Positions 15,501 through 27,895 of a stretch of 64,000 bases of DNA are shown one piece after another. Under the pieces are notes generated by a model. It made no database searches, was not told the DNA's origin, and saw only the letters and a program-made list of their open reading frames with translations. The position numbers and the translations under genes are program-made. How positions within the stretch are numbered: the stretch's first letter is position 1; each line of letters starts with the position of its first letter. This DNA is from Aphelocoma coerulescens (taxonomy: Eukaryota; Chordata; Aves; Passeriformes; Corvidae), in the NCBI RefSeq assembly GCF_041296385.1, contig NC_091022.1:22463967-22527966 (forward strand), in the 5' to 3' direction.

Positions 15501-16584
15501 GTTTAATGATCCAAACAGCAGCAATAGTGGTTCTGTTCTGTTCCTTAGTATGTAGCCCTGCAGAAAGAATTACTGCGATGCCATATAACAAAAACGTTAG
15601 AAAATCTAGTACAACTGTTAAAAACACCAATTTCAAGACATTTCTGATGATTATGAAAGGAATTGCACCAGATTTCCACTAGTGCAGAAAGTCTCTCTAT
15701 AGTACAATAAATGGAACTGTGTGAACTGTGAAGCCTGAGGATTGCAGTTGCACAGAAAGAGGTGCATGCCATGCCTCCTACTACATTATGTATTTCCCCC
15801 AGAGTGCTTCCTTCTTGATGAGTTTCAGGGTTTCACATATGGGAAAGATGAGCTGTTATATTTGCAAAAAATCATTGCCTACAATCGGGTATCATTCCAA
15901 GAGCTAAGTCCTAGTAATTAGGAAAGGGAGCAAAGCACTTGCTGTGTTGCTGTGGTACAAACTGGTATGAGGCAAATCGAAACAGGGCAGTGTGGGTTTT
16001 GGATTGTGTGTACACAGGGCAGCTGCAGGCTGTGTCACAATTAAATGTGTCTGTTACCACATGGTATCCCTCCTCTTCAGAGTGTTTTGTGCTGTGCTTT
16101 TGGGGGTGTTGCTTTTGCTGGCTTGGAGGTTTGTACAGGCAACCATTCCCGTACAACCAGTAGTTGCAGCTGCCAATCCTTTGCAAAGACAGCCAGCTAG
16201 GGCAGATCCCTGCACTCTTCATTTGGTTTTAGTACTTGTGCACATCCCTAGCACGGCCAAGATGGGGCATGTGCCTTCTTGCAGCAGGCTGGGCTTAGTC
16301 TTTGGTCACCAGCAGGCATCCCATGGCAGAGCTGTGAGGCTTCCTGCAGGGCTGGACACTAACTTACTCCAGGGTCCCCAGCCACCATTTGGGAGCTGCA
16401 CTAAAGAGGTTGTTTGTGTGAGGTGTCTGTCAAAGAGGCATTCAATGTCCTATCTCCCTTTCTCCCCACAGGGTAGCTTAATTCAGAGACTGCCACCTAT
16501 GGAGAGGGGTAACATTCAGAGTGAAATTACAGACAACTGACATGATCCCTCTGTCCTCGTAAATCCCTAATAATTGTGACAAAT

Positions 16585-16715
16585 GTCTGGAGCGCCGCAG
16601 GCTTGCCTTGCTCTGCCAGCTGCCCTGCCAGCCCGGCAGCAGTGGCAGGGCAGCCGCGTGTGAGGCAGCGGCAGTGTGGCCCTGTCCCAGGGCTGCCGGG
16701 ACTCGCCGCTCTCAC
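16585..16715. promoter_or_regulatory. Intronic GC/CpG-rich patch
   Basis: About 130 bp clearly richer in G+C and CpG (roughly ten CpG dinucleotides) than its AT-rich surroundings, including gagcgccgcag and agccgcgtg. No initiator, TATA box or clear splice donor accompanies it. It might be an intronic enhancer or minor promoter, or simply a composition fluctuation. Confidence 0.25.
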
Positions 16716-16907
16716 CAAGCTGGGGCTTTTAACTTGTTTTCTGGCAGGCACACAGGATCAGATCTGGTGAAAGCAGCCCAAATGGCAGCAGTTGTTTCCT
16801 GCTGCCCAGTTCGTTCATATTGATTACAGACCCCAGTGAAAACCCACAGCTGAAATAGCAGAGTTTGCTGCCAGATTCACTGCATCAGCAGAATCCTGAG
16901 ATTTTAG

Positions 16908-16990
16908 TAGCATGAGATCAGAAGGGAGATTAGGTCATCTATCCCAATGTCTTCATATCTCAGACAGTCACCAGATAGTCCTGTGGTACA
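16908..16990 (+). repeat. Possible ancient sauropsid interspersed repeat
   Basis: The core 'agatcagaagggagattaggtcatctatcc' resembles the widespread reptile/bird repeat core of the type 'gaaggga...atgatcatctagtc', which is associated with old LINE or SINE tails. The similarity is limited to about 30 nt and is from memory. I cannot give a family or limits. Confidence 0.25.
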
Positions 16991-19204
16991 CACAGGCCTC
17001 TTCTTGTGCAGCAGTCCATCCCACGAGAATGGAAGGCTCAGGGGAGGTGCTCATGCCGAGGTCCCCATGAAGCAAGGCGGGTATTTGCAAGGGGCTCGTG
17101 CCATCCCTGCAAGCTGTGCTGGGCTGCTCTGGTGGGGAAGCAGCCCTTCCTCTCCCACAGGCTCTATCTGCTTTTTCTCCCCTGTTCAGAGATCTGTTAT
17201 TGTTTCTGATTCCTCAGCTTTCTGCAGGTTTCATGGGATCATTCCTGATGCCACCCCAACCACCACTCTTCCCAGCCCCATGATACAGCTATGGCTGCTC
17301 TCTGCTGCTTCAAGGAAAGCTGGGAAGGAAGCAAAATATTGGTCACACTACAATTAAAATTCCTCCCTGAGCAAAGTAAGCAGTTGTTGGAAGCCCTGGG
17401 CTACAGGAATTGATGAGAAGCCTTCGGCCTGCTCAGTGATGCAAGTGCTGCATTGGCTTCACAGCCTAGGTGGCACACTCTGGTCCAAGAGCCCAAACTT
17501 CTTTTACACACATACTACACACATACATGATATCTGCAGCTTCTCCAGCAGTGAAAAAAATCTTTAAAAATTTTTTTTAATCTCCTCTGAAAAATCCCAA
17601 GCAGCAGTGAATCCATCATCCTTCCTGGTGATGACTCAGTTTTGACTCAGCTTTCTGAGGAGGATTTCATGCCTGTTGCCAGGGTGTTGTGTGGTTCTGG
17701 GGATGGAGGGCAGCAGCAGAGCCACACCAGCACCTGGACAGCCATCAAGTCAGCCCGGCACCCTGTCAAGGGTCATGGGCCATGGCTGTGTGGTGGAAGG
17801 AGATGCAGTCTCTGTGATACATTTTTCTTTCATGCATTCATATTTTACTCTTAATTTTAGCAGCTGGTAAAACACAGGCAAAAGAACATGTGGGGTTCTG
17901 TCCCAGTGTATTGTTCCTCCCCTTTTGATGTTGCATTGAACTTGTTTACTCAGGATTTTCTTTTTTATTTCCAAATGAAGGATGTGAAATTCCTTTCATT
18001 TTAAGATCTTTTTTTAAAAGATACTAAAATATCTATGGGGCTGCCACATTGAGATCGATTCCTCCGGAAAGTGTGGTATTTAAAGCTAATCTTGCTTTAG
18101 TTTGTAAATTGCTTATTATGTGTGATGCTTAGGTCTTGAATCGCTTTTCTTGGCCAGGGTGTTAAAAGCTCTAGGGGAAGAAGAGGAGTGTGAAAGGTGC
18201 AGCTGCATTTATAACTGAAGTGCTCATTTTGAAATATCTCCCTGTAGGGATGGGAATTTTTCTGCCCAAAACAAGTATTTGGTTTCAGGCTGGCTGGAGA
18301 CACATCCTCGAGGAAATAAAAGGAAAAAAAAAGATAACTGTCTGCAGATTCATTTTTCCATTACTTGGAAGTCATCTTGTATATAATTTAGATGGGTCTT
18401 AACGAGGCATAAAGTCACTTTCAGAAAATTGATGACTCTTCGTTTGCTTCTCTAAAATGAGGGCCTGGAGCCTTCCCTTTGTTCCTTCGTTGGGATCATC
18501 CGATCTGATTGCAGAAACCTGATGAAGCTCTTAATCCAAGCACCAAGTAACCACAGCTCTGGCCTTCTCCTCTTTATTGATCTTGCGGCCAGGCCGCATT
18601 TTTATTTCAGCCTAGCATATACTCCATGTTTCCTTATCTCTAGTGAAACTCATCCCTGGCCTTTTTGGATTTGTTAACTCTTTAGTCACCTAATGTTGTC
18701 TTGTAGGGTTCAGAGAATCTGGGTGTGCAGAGAGGACTTCTGCCATCTCCAGCTCTGATTTTGCAGTCTTGTGGACAGAGCAGGACACAAGGCACCCAGG
18801 GAGTTGAGGTCTGTGCTAATCACAACATACTCACAGCCTCCACTTCCTCCTCTTTTTATCTCTTTTCTCCCCTTCTGCAAAGCAGGGTGCTGGCACTGTC
18901 CTTGTGGCCACATCATGGTGAGTCGCTGACACTTGCAGTGTTGATGACTGCAGTGGATTTGCCTCGTCAGCGTGGCAGGTAGGTGAGCCCAAAGGATAGC
19001 CAGGGCCTGTGAGAGATGCTGCATGTTGTACATTCCCTGGTTCCTGATTTGTGAGTTCAAGCACACCGGAAATTCCAGCAGGTGTGAATTTTTCATTGCT
19101 CTGTCCTCCCCATGCCCCAGTGTGCCGTGAGCTGCAGTTTGCCGACTTGCTGCTTTGTAGCAGGAAAGGTCAGGAACCTCATAAACAAGGTGAGAAGCAG
19201 AGTG

Positions 19205-19425
19205 GGGCGGGCATGGCCACCCGGGCTGCTGATTCCTCCTGACATTAGAGTGCTAATGAATGTTCTGTCATGGTCCCGTGAATATTGCAGGAAGCTTTCA
19301 CCTCCCGCCTCCCCTGCCTTCGAGTTACCAAGGTTACCTGACGTGACTTTCCCGGGAGAGAGGAGCAATAGCTGCAGGTCGGCGGGTGGCTCTCGAGAGC
19401 ATCCTGCGGCGTGGGGAGTGTGACC
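19205..19425. promoter_or_regulatory. Intronic CpG-rich patch with a CRE-like site
   Basis: This segment has about a dozen CpG dinucleotides in 220 bp, unlike its neighbours. It contains TGACGTGA (19339-19346), close to the CREB/ATF core TGACGTCA, two CCCGGG sites, and GGCGGG near 19205. This is a plausible cis-regulatory element, judged on composition and motif only. Confidence 0.3.
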
Positions 19426-22400
19426 AGTGCAGCCTTGCCGTCCTCCCTCTCCCTTTGGCTGCTGCCATTCCCCTCTCTCCCACCCCACGCTGCCTAAGGA
19501 GTCATCAGTTTCATTTTATTTTAGAGTTTTTTGAGTAAGGATCATATTAATTTTGTTTTGCTTGCATAACCCGGACTGTTATCATCTGACTAATTACTCA
19601 CATTTTCCTTCAGACAGCAAATGGGAGAGATAAAACTGCAGCAGGTTTATGTGATTTCTGCTTATCAAATTACTGTAATTATTTGAAGAATGGCTTAAAA
19701 TTGTATGGAGTAATGAATTTAATTATGAGTTTGCAGCAATGCCTTGTGCTGCATGCAGCTTGCAAATGGGCAAGTTTACGAGGAGCTCTTCACAAAGCAG
19801 CAGCAGGCAGGATTGCAGCACGCTCCTGGGAAGAGCCTCCAGCACCTCCATACCAAGGGGGGGGTGCGGCACGCTTTGCAGGTTGGCTTGACAAATGGAG
19901 CTCGTCATTCACCTGATCAGCTCACTTAGTCCAGTGCTAATACAAAGCAAGGCAAGACAAAGTGCTGGCAGCCACCTGGTTGTGGCATGCTGCAGCTGGT
20001 TGCTGTTGCTGATCTCCTCAGCCCCAGGGCGTGCGGGGGACCAGCTCCCTTCCTGGACCTCCACACCTCCGTGTTCAGGAGATCAGCCTTGCGGGGAGTT
20101 GTCAGGGAAGGCAGTTCAGGCGCTGCTGACAAACCTGTCTCACCAGAGCCACAGCCTGTTGCAACCTGCTCCAAACATTCAGAGTAGTGTTTGCCACCTC
20201 TCCACTCCACACAAGGAACAGCAGATTTTTTTTCACCACAGCTGGGAGGTGCACGGCGACCTGCCTGACTCCTCTGAGCTGTGGAGCACATTCTCTGCTC
20301 CCAGGATGTCCCCAAACCCTCCAAGGCAATTAATTTTCCCCGCCTGCTTGTACTTTTCTTTACACCCCTGCTTAGTTTCAGGTGCTCCAGAAATGTGTGT
20401 TCTGCACTCCACCAAAGGTCTCCAACCCCTCCTGAGTTTGGCGAACAGGGACATGGCTGCTCTCCATCCCCACAGCCATAGGGCCAGTTGAACAGCTCAA
20501 GACACATTCCTGTGGGCTGCTCCCTGCCTCTTGTGCACAGATGTGAAAACTTTGTGTTTCCTGTTAGTTGAGGTAGTAACAATATATGAGATTTCAGTCC
20601 TTGATCTGTTTACTAAAATATAGATGGCAATGAGACGGTTATAGGAATAGTGAGATCTACAGGCAGGTGGTGTGGACTGGACAATATTTTTAATGCCTTC
20701 TTTCATTACATGCTGCTGTGTTTGATGCAGCTGGTGCCAAGTAACTGGATAAATAGCTGGAAAGACTAGTCCAGAAAAGTGCAAATCCAGATGAAACACA
20801 GTCTTTCAGAGCAGGATCGTTTCAAAAGCAGGTATGTGTTCCTGAGAGATAGCCCAGCCAAGGTGGACCACACTGATATTCCCAACAAAACTGTTGTGGA
20901 GACAGACATAGGGCAAATACAGTGAAGAGATTTGGGCTAGATGCAGCTAGGTAGTGGAACGAAAATGCAACCCTAGAAAATTGAAACTGGGTGTATAGGA
21001 AGTGAAAAAACTGCTGGAACTTCAGATCTGTGCTGAGATGTTCATCAATGCATAAAGGATTATTGGTTCATCTGGTACAATCTGACTGTCATCTTGCTCT
21101 GCGTGGCATCCCTCATAACAGGGTAGATAGTTCAGGCTTAACTACTTAGAATACCACATATGAAAGGCAAAAGAATAAGTGGCCACGGGACATCTGATGT
21201 CTGAAACCTTTGCAAGGATGAAATGGCTTAGAGATGATGCTAATAAATGGTTCATGGTCTACAGTGCAGTGATTACACTGCTAATTTTGGGAGGCTTTAA
21301 ATTTAAATAAAGGTAGCTACCTTAAGAGGTTACCGAATTTTGGAAGTGCAAGCCTGCACTAATTTGAGATACAAGCAAAACTGGCCTTGCATGCAAAGAC
21401 AAGAAGGCGTTAGCAGTCAAAATCCTTGTCTTTCTTGACACATAAATAAGGGAGTTTGAGTGCAGGATGGAATCATACATTATATTATGTCTGTCTAAAA
21501 GCAAGGTCAAAGCAGATTCTAAATAGTACTGACTTTTCAAAGAGCTTGTCACAAGGCAGACCTGAACTCTGCATAATCTCTGCAGTTTTATGTAAGTGAG
21601 GAAGAAGTACAATGAGGGCGCCAAAAAGAAATGTTGTTGAAGCCATAAACCAGGTGCAATTTTTGGCAGTCTTTCCATAAACCTGCTTAAGACAGGAAGA
21701 AAGAAAAGCCCACTTGCATTTCTAAGACTCCTAAAGATTTGTGCAATGAATGCTGTAATTGTGAGTGTGTTGATGGTGGTCATAAATAGAGCTGAGTGAG
21801 AGGAGATTGCAGGGTGTAGCCACTTGCCCTGAGTCTGGCCAGCTGTGACTCCCAGGCTGACCTCCAGCCATGGCCAGCCCCTGTGTGTGTCTCCAAGGAG
21901 AGTGTGTTTTCTCCTTCCCATACTGATGTGGGCTGTTTCTACAGTTCAGCATGTGGCACAAGGGGAAGAGAATACGTTAAGCACCAGAGTGTGAGATTTC
22001 ATTACCCTTAGTGATTTTAGCCTTTGTAGCTACAAATGTTATTAAATATCATAAAATTGTCCAGGTTCCTTTAAGTTCAGCTACAGCACTTTTCCCAATT
22101 TCTGCGTAGATGAAAAAAGAAGGCAGCAAAACTTGTCTATGAAAAAATGAGAAAATAAGAGTTATCTTAGATTCTTAAAAGAAGTTTGAAAACGTGAAAT
22201 AAAATTAGCAGTAATATTTTGCACACAAAGCTGCCTTCAGGAGGGATCTGTATCAGAACAGATAGTGGTGGCTAATGTTTTCTTCTCTCAGTCATTTTTA
22301 AAGGTCACTTCATGATCAAAATCTACTTGCTAATTCAATTTCTATTCTCAGTGTAAATGTAAGATGATGCTGTTATTCTGTTTGCAGGTGGTTTGTAGGG

Positions 22401-25400
22401 GAGAATCAACCCTTTGTGCTCGTGTCATGGTTTGGGTCCAAAGCTTATGCCTGTGGTGGCTGAGCTTCCCAGGCTGGTAGGGCCCTAGTTCCCAGCCAGG
22501 GTTTCTCAGGTGTTTTAATCACAGGGCTCTCTGACTGTTCTGAAAAAAAAATTTAGACTATCCAGTGTAATGTTGCCTCATGGTACCAAATAAATACTGT
22601 ATTTTCATGTGCTTCATTTATTTTTCTGGTTTTGCTTGCTGCTTGAATGTGTGGGCAGACAAACTGTGTTGATTTGCCATTCTGTAGCAAACCAGGGTTG
22701 TTTGAGCCACAAATTGAGGGGGAGCTTTCTTGCTCTCCCTGCCTTACATTACCTTAGAGATTTTCTCTCCCTAGCTCTTTCCATTATTTTAGGATGCATG
22801 TTTCTGTCACAAGGCATGGCATCAGTTATGTTGCTGAGCAGAGTTCAGCAAAAATGAGAGAAGAAACCTAGGAAATGAAATGTTTTGGAGAGTCGTATTA
22901 GCTTTGGGTCAAGGACTCAACAGGCAATATGAAACTTGGAATTTTCAGCTCTCATGTGGCAACATTGATGGCTTTTTCTGGGACATTCCTTTCCTACTTT
23001 GTCACGGGGAATGCATGGGTTCTGTAGAGATCTGCCTCAGGTCTGCTGTTGGGGAGATGTGGTGAAGATCCCAACAGCTGTCTGTCTGCTGGAGAGCCCT
23101 GTCTGCATTGTGAAAGCCTCAAGAGACGGCAGCTCAGATTGCATGGGTTTGTGGTTTCCCTGCCATTTCTGTCTCCTAGAGAAACTCCTGAGATCTTCTC
23201 CAGATGCTGAGCCACGGGTCTGGTCACATGGAACTGAGTGCTGTCTGGAGAAGAGTGGGACTGTGTTGGTTTTCACAGATAGGATGAGGATCTGCCTTGT
23301 TTTCCCTCAGGCAGGTCATGGGTCTAAAAACCCCTGTCTGAAAGAAAAGATGGTATTTTCCCCAGGAGTCTGAGGCCCCCGTGATCATCTCCACCATCAG
23401 AGACTCCTTGTGCAGGGTATCTCCTCCTGGCACTTTGTATTGTTGGCTCAGTAAAAGTGAGCAGCTGAGATTCAGCCAATTCCACTTCTGTCCTTGGCAA
23501 GGGTGTCTTCTTGTCCCAGGCACCCCATGAGCTCTGCAAATCTCATCTATGTCTTTAGGGCTGCATTACAGTTTGCCCTGCACAGGGTTTCCTGTTGACA
23601 CTCTGAAAAGGGACACACGGTCTTGTTTACTTGGCACATGAAGGTTGCCTAAGGCAGGAGTGCCAGTACTTTCCCTCCAGCTGAATTGTTGTGACTCCTG
23701 TGGCCTGTGCACTGTATGGTGAGCTGGGGAAGTAAGGATTCACATTATTTTCATCTGCAAGGAGATACCTGCCTCTGACATCCTCTAGGAAAGATTTAAA
23801 GCGGCTTCTGCTCACAGAAGTTTTCCTTTCTGTTAGTGGTTGCAGCTGGGAAAGCCATGCCTCATCTCTTGCTTGTAATTACATCAGTAGAGTGTCTTGG
23901 GAGAAGGTTAAATAGTCTTTTGTATATCAAATAAAGCCAGTGAACTTCACTGAAATCATTTAATGAAAACAGTCCTGATTATCTGTATATACTGCTGTGT
24001 GGTATTTTAAAATAAGATCTTAAAGGGAAACGTGGAATTGTTTAAGGCCTCTATAGACTATAGTGCAGAGGCTATGCAGCAAATGCCTTTATAATCTAGG
24101 ATCTGAAGTAGGCTTTGAATTCAATTGTGTTTTTTGCTGTTGTAAAACATGAGAGATTTTGATACAGTAACTTGGATTTGATTCAGTATTTTCTTATTAA
24201 CCGTTCTTCATGCGCATCAGATTTTAGAGACTGAGCTAAAGGCCTCTGCACATCAAAGATGGAACTGAACTCAAGGACAGAGCTATTAAGGTGTGTAATA
24301 ATCAAGAGAGGAGAATTAATTGTCTTTAATTTGGCATAAATCCCAGGGACCATAACTTAGGTTATTAGGAATTCAGGGCCTATTTCCAATTAGTTATACC
24401 CAAGCATGCTCGCATATCCAGCTTCAGGAGTCTAATCCGTGAGTGTGTTAGCCCAGCGATGGTTGACGTGCTAATAAAGGACAGCACTGCCTGACCCCTC
24501 CATGTGTGGTCACTGCCAGCTGGTGTTTGCCCAGCAGTAAATCAAACAGTGCCATTGCTTTATCGTTTCTGACACCTTGCAGTGAGCAGCTCAGTGCGTG
24601 TCAGCTGCTTGGGCAGTCTGTGCAGACAGAATCACCTGGGCCGTGCTGAAGCAGGTCAGAGAGGCTGCTGTGGCTTTTACGTGCTGTTTTAGTCTTTGAG
24701 CTTCCTTCTAAGACATCTGCTCCAGCAAAGCCCGGGTGTCTGCCCTTTGGGTGTATGAAATGTAAATAGTGCAATTGTTATCTGTACCGGAAAATCTGGT
24801 CTAACCTGAGCTGGGTTAAAGAAAGATGTAGCAACAGTTTCCTGAGTTGGCAGCGGCAGCAAAAGCACGTACTGCGACTGCGTGGCTCCAAATGCAACAC
24901 CTCCGTGCTGAAAATGTGGGAAAGTATGAGGGACTGCTCAGCCATGGCCAGCCAGTCACCCCTGCACGTACATGCAGAGTGGGGCAGAGGTGCCACGTCC
25001 CATCCCACAGCAGGGCTGGCTACTTCATACATGCCAGGAAATGGAAAAAAACCACAGTAATATCACCCTTACTGTAAAGCTCTTTGTAAACATCTGAGGG
25101 TTTTAAGGAAATGTGGGCTTGGAGAGTCCTTAGGACTTGCAAGCTCTTGCAAGCCAGGCTGTGTGTAGCTTCCATCAAAACACCAAAAAAGGGGTGGTGG
25201 GAACAGTTGTAGCCATGTGTGTATGTGAGGGGCAGAAGGAAAGATGGTTCAGAGCAAGGGAGACAAACCAATTCATGCACTCAATTCCCCCTGTAATCAT
25301 TTTCTGAGACCTGCAACCCCATGGAGCTTTAGCCCCTGTCTGTCAAATGCTGCCTGCCAGTCAGTCAGGAATTAAACAATTCTCAGATAGGGCAAGAGCA

Positions 25401-27649
25401 CAGCATCCCCTTATAACTGTTCTCAATTCTGTTTATCCTGAACCTTGACTTTATTGCATGAGTAGATCCTGAGAAGTCCACAGTGGCTACCTCCTCCCCG
25501 CCCCCTTATGTGATTTCCCATATGAAAAAGAATAAGAACTAAGGAAACCTCAGTACCTGCTGTGGAAGCTGCTCCTTTCAGCCACTAGTGTATGGAACTA
25601 GTGCAGGGATCTTCCTATAGAAAGCTGGAATGGCAATGCAGTTGGAAAATAGCAGGTTGTCTTTAAGACTTCAAGGCCAACAATCCTTCCATTTTCAAGG
25701 GGGGAAAAACCTTTTTAAAGCTTCCCTTAATTTAATTTTCCAGCACAGTGAAGCTGAAGCTTCCCAAATCCAGGTATCTGTGTAGCTTTCTTGATCTGTA
25801 TTTCGCAGATGTAACATTTTGGGGGAAAAGGCAGGGACCATATTTAAAGAAAACACAGCCTTCCACCTGGCAAGTCAGAATTCCTTGCCACCAAATGTGC
25901 AGCCCTTCTCACTTGCCAGGGAAAAGCGGGGGAAACCCGCAATTTCTGTAGTAGTCATTTGATAAAATGAGCCTTTGACTAACAGCAAATGTGTCTAAAG
26001 TTAGGGAATGCATTTTCCCTGAACAGAACAGGAATTTCAGCTGATTTACTGCATTTGGTTATATTAAGATGAATACCACAGGACCCAAGAGGCGCCTTTT
26101 TTTTTATCCACTTGGTCTTGATGTGATTTCACTGCCAGCTTTCCATTTATCTGTTGCTTGCTCTTTAATTCATGAGGGCCTGCACTGGGGATTTGTTTAA
26201 AACCTTGGCTGAAATTGTCAGCCACTCCTTTTATTGCACATCTTTCGGAAAAGATGGGTGTTGTGGCAAAGCAGTAAATAGGATATTGAGCCTCTGCAAC
26301 ACTTGCTTATCTGTAAAAAGAAGAGTATGTCCTCTGTTAAACTCTGAGCAATTGCATCATCCCAGCATTAAAAACCATCACTTGTCTGGCAAGACATCAA
26401 CAATGTCTTACTTGTGTTTGCATGTAGCCATTGGCTTACTGTGGGACTTTGGCTGTGGGCCTTTCTACATCCTACTGTCTCTGAAAAACTGTTAGGGTAA
26501 CCAGAGTCTCCATCTAAAGTGATGTTGGAGACAGTGCAATTAATGGATTTTCTAGAAAGCAATGGCTTAACACAAGACATAAAACTCATAATAAGAGAAT
26601 ATTTCTGTCTTTGACTCTGGTCAAGGCTTGCTGTGTTTTCCCTTTTATAAAAAGTCAGTGCCCCACCAAGTAAATAAAGTTATTTACCCAAGATATTTTC
26701 TGTGGTGGAATATTGTAAAACTTCTGCATGGAAAGCAGTGATGAGATATCACTGATCTGTTTGGTGTTAAGGTTAAATTAAAGCTGTTCTTACAGTTCTT
26801 GAGTGATTTCCATGCTAGCAGACCCTCTGTGCCTGAGCTGGCTGCAACAGAAAAAGTCCACTGAAACTTCATGTTTATTGTTTCATTTGAAAATAGGATT
26901 TCTCTGAAAAAAAGGTACAGGAGAAACTTTATCAGACTCACAGAGCTACCTTATGTTAATATGTGAATATTTCTTAGAGATTTTTAAAGGTTATTTTCTG
27001 TCCGAATACTATAAAGAAATAATGCTGTGGACTATAAATTTAATTTGTGTTTTACTGTATTAGCCTTTTCTGGGACTGGTTCTATGTACTGTTTTTGTTA
27101 GCTATTTTATATGATTTATGAGCATTTGCTCAAGACACAGTTTGCTACAAGTAAGGAAATGGCAGACAGAGCCACATGCATGGGAATCTACTGATAAGGC
27201 AGGAAGGGATGGTGCTGGAGGAAAGGTGTAGAGTAAGGGAAGAGGCACTATGGGGAGGAAGCAGAGCAGGCTGTTCAGCACCTGGGCTGATGCTTTTCAG
27301 TTTGTTGGCTGCAGAGGAGCCTTGCTTTTGTAAGAATTGCGTTCATCCTCCTTTCCCACACCCACACACCTTGACTGCTGGCTTTGGGATTCAAAGTCTC
27401 ACGGCATCACAGAGCAACTCCATCCCATAGCTTTGCAATTTTGGAGGTTGACTCCAAAAAGTTTCGTTTCAGTCTTTGAGATCAGAGAACAAAAAGGTGT
27501 TTCAGGAGGACGTTCTTTGGGAGCAGACAGAATCCTTGTTCTCCTTTTGAAGCTCTGGCTGGTTGTGAATGCCAGAAGTAGAGTGTTTTTGTGCTTTCTC
27601 TAACAACTCCCCAGCTACTCCCCAGTACAACTTTAAGTTTCAGTTTCCA

Positions 27650-27895
27650 AGCTGGGCAGCTTTCCAGCCACTCTGCCCCCAACCTGTAGCTCTGCATGGT
27701 ATTGTTCTGACCCAAGTGCAGGACCCAGCACTTGCCCTTGTTGAACCTCATAGCGTTGGCCTCGACCAGTCAATTCAGCCTGTCCAGATCCCTCTGCAGA
27801 GTCTTCCAACCCTCCAGCAGATGGACACTTCCACCCAACCTGGTGTGATCTGCAAACTGACAGGGTGTCCTCAATCCCCGTGCTCTTTGCTAACT
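27650..27895 (-). mobile_element. CR1 LINE fragment: decayed reverse transcriptase segment
   Basis: Read on the minus strand, this is the C-terminal part of the CR1 ORF2 reverse transcriptase. The recognisable order is an F-A-D-D-like motif, T-x-L-G-G-S-V, L-Q-R-D-L-D-R-L, M-R-F-N-K-x-K-C-x-V-L-H-L-G and Y-R-L-G. The reading is one continuous frame from about 27870 to 27660 with one internal stop at 27770-27772. The catalytic motif reads F-A-D-H (27845-27856), so the second aspartate is lost. The 5' and 3' ends fade out and no 3' octamer repeat is present, so this is a short, dead internal fragment. It lies antisense to the host gene. CR1 is the main LINE of birds, turtles and crocodilians, so it is the best taxonomic marker in the window. 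Confidence 0.88.

Noticed and set aside
19895..20582. Long overlapping open frames on both strands (198 codons plus, 218 codons minus)
   Set aside because: They overlap each other, lack any domain or motif I know, and are rich in Ser/Pro/Cys as expected from GC-rich non-coding DNA. There are no matching splice sites or promoter.
21322..21921. 199-codon open frame on the minus strand with hydrophobic stretches
   Set aside because: The sequence resembles no protein family I know. Hydrophobic runs follow from T-rich minus-strand composition, and no promoter, poly(A) signal or splice context supports it.
22431..22600. Segment starting tgtcatggttt with AATAAA downstream, like the start of some avian ERV LTRs
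   Set aside because: Only the first 11 or so bases fit what I remember of such LTRs. No second LTR, inverted ends or target duplication were seen.
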